Shown one piece after another: positions 57,528 to 64,000 of a DNA stretch of 64,000 nt. The notes under the pieces are model-generated. The model did not search any database, was not told the DNA's origin, and saw only the letters and a list, made by a program, of their open reading frames with translations. Made by a program: the position numbers and the translations under genes. Each line of letters begins with the position of its first letter. Within the stretch, counting starts at the first letter, position 1. Origin of the DNA: Zea mays (lineage: Eukaryota; Streptophyta; Magnoliopsida; Poales; Poaceae); NCBI RefSeq assembly GCF_902167145.1, contig NC_050096.1, forward strand, positions 184,113,825-184,177,824, given 5' to 3'.

Positions 57528-58045
57528 CTGTAGAAATCACACACATATATCAAATCTGACTCTGCGGTCTTTTAGCATAAGAAAAGATGTATAGAAACTC
57601 TTCATAGCACTGATTAAATGACCATCTTCACTGACATCTTCTCAGATAAAGAAGAAAGTGGAAACACATGGATTACCCAACTAAATAACTAACTTTATTA
57701 ATAACTACACCAAGTTGCAGGGGATACCCACACCTTGGTGACAATCATTACAAAGGTCCAACTTCAGTAGATGTTCATCATAACAAGCATCCAACATAAA
57801 ATAAGCAAACTAACTCTAACTGAGACTGACTAGACTAAGGCACTAAACTAAGCATTATTATAGACTCCGACTCTGTCGATCTAAGGATCCAAATCTATCC
57901 GGGTCCTACAGTCTAGGGTACCATAGTCGAAGCGACCACGGGGCAGTGAATGGTAAGGGTGCTAAATCCCGACAGGGGTGGGAGAACCACCATCAAGATA
58001 GTGGTGTGCTGCGCACTCAGCACGCAATTCCGCAACCTCTGCCCG
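57528..58045 (-). other. E 5' leader and probable 5' LTR end, cut by F
   Basis: Non-coding sequence between E gag and F. A short block, GACTGTAGGAC followed by GATAGA, matches the leader of F just after its primer site (61409-61430), which suggests a worn primer site near 57920, where TATGGTACCCTAG is seen (minus strand). No exact LTR end could be placed. GCCCG at 58041-58045 is the likely target copied by F; its partner is outside the window. Confidence 0.4.
57962..58038 (-). pseudogene. E copy of the LTR mini-ORF exon 2
   Basis: A minus-strand frame, after a CAG acceptor-like trinucleotide at 58039-58041, reads EVAELRAECAAHHYLDGG and ends TAG at 57962. If joined to the exon-1-like piece at 16216-16290, phases agree (one base plus two). 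It occupies the position of exon 2 in F (61121-61179). The upstream part of the acceptor is replaced by F, so splice potential cannot be judged. Confidence 0.25.
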
Positions 58046-61000
58046 TGTAATACTCAAGTTGTATACCAAGAGTAATAAAGAGAGCACCTCATTTTGTGTG
58101 TTTCATATGCATCATAAAAAGAGCACCTATGTAATTGAGAGTGACTAAATAAAACAATTATGCTAAAATAAAGAAAAAGTGCATTTGTTGGAGTTTTATG
58201 TGTTGTGCATTAAATAAAACCATGAGGATAAAAATAATGAGGTATTAATTATTTGAAACTTGATTTAACCCTAAATTTGAAATTTGGGTTTTGAAAATAA
58301 GGAAAAGAAAAGAGAGAAGGAAATATAAATAAAATGTATACATAAATATCTTCAGGCTTACTATTTTTAGATGCAAATAATAGAGTTTATAAAAGAGGAT
58401 CCACAAAAGTTTGAACTAAGTCAAATTTGGTTTGAAAATGAAGAAAGAAAACAGAAAAATAAAAAGAAAAAAAGAGAAAACCTTACCTGGGCCCTGAATT
58501 CGCATTTCGGCCCACCACCCCTTTTGACCCGCGCAGCCCACACTCACCCTCGGCGCCGACATGGTGGACCCACAGGTCAGTCGCGCCAGCGCACACCGCT
58601 TCTCCTCCCTTCACTGCGCTGTGGGGCCGACCCGTCAGCCGCGCGCGCGTGATTGGCTCGCTGTCGCGCGGGCCCGTGTTGTCATCACCCAGCTCCGCGC
58701 GGACACCGCGCGATTCAACGATTTCCGCCGTCCTCGCCGTAGGAATCGGCCGTAGTGGCCGAGTTCGCGCCTAGATCACGCTCGAGTCCGCGGTCCTCCT
58801 CTCGACTCGCCCGCGTGGTGCGTAAGTTATCCACCCGCGCGCCTGGTCAATCGCCCTCCGCAACAGGCGCGAACTCGCCGTGCGCGCGATTCTCGCCGGA
58901 GGACTCGGATTCCGTGGAACCACCTCGCGGACGCCCTTTAACAACGAAGCTAAACCCCTCCGCCCCCTCTCAACCACCAATAAACCGAGCCATCCATTAC
59001 TAACGCCATTGACGCCGTGATTAGCTTGGCGCGGACCACACCAAAGCGGACCCGCGCTCTGGCCGTCTCTTTGGCCTCGACTAGGCTTCTGGGGCCTTCG
59101 TTGAGGCTCGCTGGTGCTCGGGGTTTGCTCGGCTGGCGCGATTGAGGGCTGGGGCGCACGCAATTTCTCACCGGAGTTCCTGCGCCGCCGCGGGCTCGCC
59201 CTCTGCCGTGGACTGCTTCGACCGAGTCTCTGCCGTCGGTGAGAATCACACCTCCCTGTTGTCTGTGCTTTGCGATTCACGTAGCACCCTTAGGATCGGG
59301 GATTGGGGCATCTATGCGCCGGAAATCACTCGCCGGAGGCTCTCCGCCGCGCGGCTCTGGTGAGCGCCGCCGCTGCCAGCGTGAGCGGGGTTGGGGAAAG
59401 TAGCGTCGACCGTTGATCCCTGGATGAACGGCCGGGATTAGAACTAGCGTACCCCCCCTTCGCCGCGTTGGACCGTGAACCGTTGGATCATATCGGACGG
59501 TCCAGCAGGGTTGGCGCGCGTGTTTGGATCTCGACCCCAGATCGTTGATCCGACGGCCCAGATTGCACCGTACCCCTTCGCGGGTCGTTTTGTTAAAGAG
59601 CCCTCGGATTTCCGTAAAATAGAACCCGCCGTCCACCCATCACTATTCACTGAGTCTCGGATTTTATTCGCCAGACCCCCTGTGTTTTCTGGAATTTGAC
59701 GCCCAGTCCAGAGACAATTAAAAACAGAGAAATAATATTAGAAATTCATTTTTAATACAAAAACAAATCTAGAAACTTGTAAAATGCATAGAAATTCCAT
59801 TTTTGATCCAAATTGAGTCATTCCAATTTCTAAAATTTTGTAATATTATTCTCTATCATTTAGAATCACTGTTTTGACATGAACTCTGTTAGAAAATAAA
59901 TTTATCATTTAATCATATTATAATCACCTTAAATCTTAGAAAATTCATAACTTAAATTCTATAACTCCAAATTCAGTGAATCCAGTTCCTATGGTCTTAT
60001 TTTAATGTGTAGATTTTTACTGTATATTTTATTCATCTGTTTGGTGTGATGTTGATTTTGGCTATACTATGTATGCAATGTGTTGATGCGAGTAGACGAG
60101 CAAGCCACTGTGGAAACTGAGGTTCAGCAAGTAGAGATAGCTGAGCAGGAGCTCATTACAGGCAAGTTGTGCCCTTGATCACTTACTTTTCCCAGCCATG
60201 TTCTTATTAATTTTAATGATCTGCATAGGTTAATTTTGATGGGATCCTTTATGTACCCCAGTTTGATTACCTCTATACCTTGTTCACCCCTGGAATATTT
60301 TTGGGTAGTACATGCTAATGCTTTATGTGGATTGGGTATGGAGATTCATTATTCATGATTATTCTGTTATTATCTTGTCATTATTGTTGTTCATGTTAAG
60401 ATCATTAAATTGATGGGAACATGGAGCGACCACCCGGGAAAACAGTGCTACCACAAGGGTTTAATGGGACGCCCTTGGCTGACTAATTAGGAAAGCTAGT
60501 GGAAGACTACCTTACCCGAAAGGGGCAAGGGCAGTAGGGGAGAGGTCAGTGCGGGGAGGTCCCTGGTTGATTTTGCTGCGATGGCTATCAGCCAGGAACC
60601 CTTTACTGGATCTTCCCATAAACTGTAGCGGGTTTTCGGAAGCTAGTGGAACTTTGTAAAGGCCTCGTAGTGGATCCCTAGCCATTCACCTCGGTAGTGT
60701 CTAAGGGCCTTGCAAACCCAGGCGACATGGGATACACGACTTGTGGGTAAAGATGCGCAACCTCTGCAGAGTGTAAAACTAGTATACTAGCCGTGCTCAC
60801 TGTCAAGAGCGGCTCGGACCCTCACATGATTAATTATGGAACTTAAATTCAATTTGACATTTGCATCGCATTTGGGATTATTTTATTATTACTGTTCTTT
60901 ATTATTATTAAGGTTTGGTATTTACTTACACTTAGTAATTGCTAATAAAATTTTACCCAACATATAAAAGCAATGCTCAGCCTCAGCCTTTATTTTATTG

Positions 61001-61383
61001 ATCAGCCTTACACTTCATGGACTCCCACCTTTGGTGAGTTCATGCCACATTATTCCCCACGACTTGTTGAGCTATGATCGTATGTGAGCTCACTCTTGCT
61101 GTCTCACACCCCCCCCACAGGAGAAGAACAGGTTGTTGAAGAGGAGCTGCCTAACACCGAGGAGTTCGATCTGATCTAGGTGGCGTTTCTCAGTCGACAT
61201 TGGCGCCATCGATCCTTAGTTCGTTTTATATTTATCTTTATTTTGTAATAAGACTTCCGCTATGTAATAATTACTCTGATGATTTATGACATTTATCTCT
61301 ATACACTCTGTTATTATATATGTTGTCTTCTTGGCGCATGTATGAGATGCACCCGGCTTTGTCCTTTAAAACCGGGTGTTACA
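58046..61383 (+). repeat. 5' LTR of element F
   Basis: 3338 bases. The right edge is certain (TGTTACA followed by the primer site). The left edge is set where homology to F' begins and E sequence ends. GC-rich centre about 58500-59690; the rest is A/T-rich. Holds the proposed two-exon mini-ORF. Frames in the GC-rich part are not supported as genes. Confidence 0.8.
60086..61179 (+). CDS. Candidate spliced mini-ORF in the F LTR (exons 60086-60161 and 61121-61179)
   Basis: An ATG at 60086 opens 25 codons (start MRVDEQATVE) plus one base, followed by GCAAGT, a GC-type donor. A C-rich tract and CACAG lie before 61121; from there two bases plus 18 codons (including EEQVVEEELPNTEEFDLI) lead to TAG at 61177. 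The product would be 44 residues, strongly acidic, without Cys or a signal peptide. The proposed intron is 959 bases. E has both pieces in the same order, phase and donor (16216-16290, 57962-58038), and F' has the start of exon 1 (1-58). No function is known to me; splicing and translation are inferred, not shown. Confidence 0.35.
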
Positions 61384-61387
61384 GAAG

Positions 61388-61399
61388 TGGTATCAGAGG
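61388..61399 (+). other. F primer-binding site
   Basis: TGGTATCAGAGG lies four bases after the LTR end; it pairs with initiator Met tRNA with one end mismatch. Confidence 0.85.
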
Positions 61400-61879
61400 A
61401 AATGTTGACTGTAGGACGAAACCTAGATAGAAATGGACAAACCCTTACCTACTTATCTCATTCTGATTCATTCTACACTCACCTTACTCTGATTCTTTCT
61501 ACACTTATCTTGATCCTGTCTCACCTTCTACTGTTCTACTCTGATCATTCTTACCTTTTCTACTCTGAGACAAGATGGATTTCAAACCTTGGAATCCCTA
61601 CCCCTATGACATTTTAAGAGATAGGGAATCTAAGACAAAATTAAAACTATTTTCTCTATTAAAAATGTTGTTTGATTGTGCTGATGCTAAATGCCTGATT
61701 TGCTTCTTCGATTGATTGAATTACTATAGATGGACATCTTAGCATGTACCACTATAAGGTATCGAATTAGCTATAATAGGTGAAATATTAATCTGTTTAG
61801 CTAATAAATTCCCCAAAGTAACATGATTGTAATTACTGCCTTGTCTACTGCTCTCTCTTACCATATGTATCTAACTCAG
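61400..61879 (+). other. F leader
   Basis: Non-coding, A/T-rich. Contains short repeats of TTCTACACT/ACTCTGATTC type around 61470-61560 and no supported gene. An in-frame ATG at 61865 precedes the chosen gag start by five codons. Confidence 0.6.
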
Positions 61880-64000
61880 ATGGTCAATACCAGGAGGGGT
61901 GGTGGAATTGACTTGCCTCCTAACCAACACACTCGAAGACAACCTCAGCCACAGCCTGCAGGGATGAATCCTCCTAATCCTCCACCAGGCGGAGTTGACC
62001 CACTGGTTGCTGCTCAGATGGCGGTGATGCAGCAGATGGCAGATACTATGGCTGATATGCGTGCCCAGATGCAGCAAGAACGCCAGGAGATGCGTCAAGA
62101 AAGAGAGAATATACGCCAGGAGTTGCGCCAGGAGCGAGATGAGATACGCCAAGAAAGGAGGGCGCAACAACAGCTTCAACAGCAACAGCAGCAACAAGTG
62201 CCACTACCTCCACCACCACCACCAGTCCCACCTCGTGATAAGCACCGGGAGTTTATGAGTCACAAGCCGCCGACCTTCGCCAGCTCGCCAGATCCACTTG
62301 ATGCAGACGATTGGTTGAAGTCAATTGAGAAGATGCTGAATATTGCACAGTGCACTGATCGGGAGAAGGTCTTATATGCTTCTGGACGACTGACTGGTCC
62401 TGCTGCTGACTGGTGGGATTCTTATACTGCTGCCCATGATGCTGCGGATACTATTACTTGGGCAGAGTTCAGTACGCAGTTCAGGAACTACCACATACCA
62501 GCTGGGATGATAAAGATCAAGAAGAAGGAATTTCTGTCGCTGAAGCAAGGAAGTATGTCAGTCAGCGAGTACCGCGACAAGTTTATTCAGCTATCCAGAT
62601 ATGCCCCTGAAGAAGTTGCTGAAGACGAGAGGAAGCAGGAGCATTTCATTGAAGGACTTAATGGACCACTGCAGTATGCTCTGGTTGCCCACACTTTTCC
62701 ATCATTTCAGAGACTGTTGGATAAGGCACTGGCTATTGAACACAAGCGTGTTCAACTGGGCGATTTGAAGAGGAAGGCTATCTCACAGGGACAGGGCAGC
62801 AGCAGTGTTCGTCCTCGCTATAGTTCACCACAGAGTACACCGCCTCGACCAGGAGGACCACGCCCAGTTCAGCAATCACCATTGAGGACACCTACTCGAC
62901 AGGCTACACCCACTGGCACCCCGACAAAGTTTGCAGGACAGAGTCCAGGCACTCAATGCTTCAAGTGTGGGAAGATTGGTCATTATGCAAATGTCTGCCC
63001 ACAGAGAATTGCCACTACTCCAGTTCAGAACAAGCAACAGACCCCTGGCAAGGGATATTCTATAGCCAGGGTGAATCAAGTCAGCGTTGATGATACTCCG
63101 GATGGCGGGGACCTCGTAATTGGTATGTTTTATGTTAATGCGATTCCTGCAACAATATTATTTGATTCTGGTGCTACACATTCATTCATGTCTGCTCGTT
63201 ATGCCAACACAAATGAAATACCACTGCTAAATATGAGAAAACCCCTGATAGTAATTACACCTAAAGGGCCTGTTGAGGCGAATCAAATGACACGAAGATT
63301 GACATTAACCATTATGGGTAGAGAATTTGGAGCTACTGCTATAATATTGGAGTCAAGCAGTATAGATTTGATACTTGGTATGTCATGGCTAAGGAAGGCA
63401 AAGGCCGTTATAGCTTGTGGTAGAGGTACTATAGAGCTCACTACCACTAAAGGAGAAAGATTTCAAGTTAATATTGCAGTAACCTCCTCATCCATGCGTG
63501 CAATGTTCTTTATGCCTGAGGAGTTTGTTGGTGACAACATCCGGGTGGTTAGAGATTTTCCGGATGTCTTTCCAGAGGAGTTACCAGGGATGCCACCTGA
63601 TAGAGAAGTTGAGTTTGTGATTGATCTCTTACCTGGGACCGCCCCTATTTCTAAACGGCCATATAGAATGTCCGTAGAGGAGTTGAAGGAACTGAAGAAG
63701 CAGTTAACGGAGTTACAAGAGGCTGGTTACATTCGTCCAAGTTCCTCACCTTGGGGAGCACCGATGTTATTCGTGCAGAAGAAGGATGGATCGCAACGGA
63801 TGTGTGTGGATTATAGATCACTTAATGATGTTACTGTGAAGAACAAGTATCCGTTGCCCCGCATTGAGGATTTATTTGATCAGATGAGAGGAGCCAGGGT
63901 GTTTTCGAAGATTGATCTCCGATCCGGTTACCATCAGATGAAGATTAGACCATCGGATATTCCCAAGACGGCTTTCTCGACTCGATATGGATTATATGAG
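61880..64000 (+). CDS. gag-pol: F gag-pol polyprotein, open to the window end (707 codons visible)
   Basis: The ATG at 61880 is chosen because MVNTRRGGG is a common start in this type of gag; an in-frame ATG at 61865 is possible. A Gln/Arg-rich helical stretch (about 50-115) and a Pro run precede the gag core (about 125-270; [37 protein letters not shown]). A knuckle [14 protein letters not shown] starts at residue 360, protease [10 protein letters not shown] has its Asp at 429, and DLILGMSWL follows. Reverse transcriptase begins about residue 570 with [20 protein letters not shown], then [10 protein letters not shown] and [12 protein letters not shown]. The remainder of RT, RNase H, integrase and the expected chromodomain is outside. 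I translated the frame by eye and found no stop. Confidence 0.93.
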   Translation, partial: MVNTRRGGGIDLPPNQHTRRQPQPQPAGMNPPNPPPGGVDPLVAAQMAVMQQMADTMADMRAQMQQERQEMRQERENIRQELRQERDEIRQERRAQQQLQQQQQQQVPLPPPPPPVPPRDKHREFMSHKPPTFASSPDPLDADDWLKSIEKMLNIAQCTDREKVLYASGRLTGPAADWWDSYTAAHDAADTITWAEFSTQFRNYHIPAGMIKIKKKEFLSLKQGSMSVSEYRDKFIQLSRYAPEEVAEDERKQEHFIEGLNGPLQYALVAHTFPSFQRLLDKALAIEHKRVQLGDLKRKAISQGQGSSSVRPRYSSPQSTPPRPGGPRPVQQSPLRTPTRQATPTGTPTKFAGQSPGTQCFKCGKIGHYANVCPQRIATTPVQNKQQTPGKGYSIARVNQVSVDDTPDGGDLVIGMFYVNAIPATILFDSGATHSFMSARYANTNEIPLLNMRKPLIVITPKGPVEANQMTRRLTLTIMGREFGATAIILESSSIDLILGMSWLRKAKAVIACGRGTIELTTTKGERFQVNIAVTSSSMRAMFFMPEEFVGDNIRVVRDFPDVFPEELPGMPPDREVEFVIDLLPGTAPISKRPYRMSVEELKELKKQLTELQEAGYIRPSSSPWGAPMLFVQKKDGSQRMCVDYRSLNDVTVKNKYPLPRIEDLFDQMRGARVFSKIDLRSGYHQMKIRPSDIPKTAFSTRYGLYE

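Larger units (their letters stand above)
15790..58045 (-). mobile_element. Element E: decayed Tekay-like Ty3/gypsy chromovirus hosting most other insertions
   Basis: Minus-strand element read in pieces: 3' LTR 15790-18375, polypurine tract 18380-18391, integrase end and chromodomain 18414-19082, integrase, RNase H, reverse transcriptase and protease 28047-30842, gag knuckle 39411-39865, gag N-terminal part 56191-56532 and 57193-57527, and 5' sequence to 58045. The pieces join in frame order across A, B, D and the hAT element, each with a TSD, which is strong evidence that they once formed one element. Stops occur in every coding segment. Its 3' LTR is cut by G on the left, and its 5' end is cut by F on the right. 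Confidence 0.85.
58046..64000 (+). mobile_element. Element F: Tekay-like Ty3/gypsy element, 3' part beyond the window
   Basis: Plus-strand element made of a 3338-base 5' LTR, primer site, leader and an open gag-pol frame that runs off the end. It inserted into the 5' end of E; target GCCCG on one side only. Its LTR start TGTAATACTC and end GGGTGTTACA are imperfect inverted repeats. The chromodomain expected at the end of pol lies outside. With no stop in 707 codons it is probably young. Confidence 0.85.

Noticed and set aside
1..64000. Host genes, tRNA or rRNA genes, microRNA precursors
   Set aside because: No conserved plant gene, tRNA cloverleaf or rRNA segment was recognised. The tRNA-like strings are primer-binding sites. 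A full search was not possible by eye.

Overview
The window is plant nuclear DNA from a grass, most likely maize or another Andropogoneae. It consists almost entirely of nested LTR retrotransposons, and I found no host gene. The grass assignment rests on Opie/Ji-type Sireviruses (LTRs TGAAAGGGAAATG...GGTGCTCTCA carrying CACCGGAC-GTCCGGTG palindromes), a CRM-like chromovirus (LTR starting TGATGAGGACAT) and Tekay-like chromoviruses with about 3.3-kb LTRs.

The layout can be read as a stack, because most insertions still have matching target-site duplications (TSDs). The oldest layer is E, a decayed Tekay-type Ty3/gypsy element on the minus strand. It runs from its 3' LTR (15790-18375) through pol (18414-19082, 28047-30842) and gag (39411-39865, 56191-57527) to 5' sequence ending at 58045. 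Into E went: G, a Sirevirus-like element with gag but no pol (2051-15789, itself broken by the CRM-like H at 3398-10920 and by an LTR at 1-2050); Sirevirus A (19083-28046, TSD aattc); Sirevirus B (30843-39410, TSD agctg); D, a gag-only gypsy element of Tat-like type (39866-56190, TSD gaggg); a small hAT element (56533-57184, TSD aactcacg); and F, a Tekay-type element on the plus strand (58046 to the window end). Sirevirus C (44929-53905, TSD ctagc) sits inside D.

The state of the elements fits this order. C has intact gag and pol and LTRs that differ, as far as I can read, only by two small indels. A and B show about a dozen LTR substitutions each. A has one stop in gag, while B has frameshifts, a stop and a deletion. 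H has a frame-breaking deletion. D has an amber codon in gag and no pol. E is full of stops, several of which look like C-to-T changes. F is open from its gag start to the window edge, so it may be a second young element.

The element genes work together in the usual way: gag makes the particle and binds RNA through zinc knuckles; pol supplies protease, integrase, reverse transcriptase and RNase H. D and G, which lack pol, would depend on other elements. The least expected signals are a possible two-exon acidic mini-ORF inside the Tekay-type LTRs, the out-of-frame gag/pol junction shared by A, B and C, and the H polyprotein frame running about 94 codons into its LTR.
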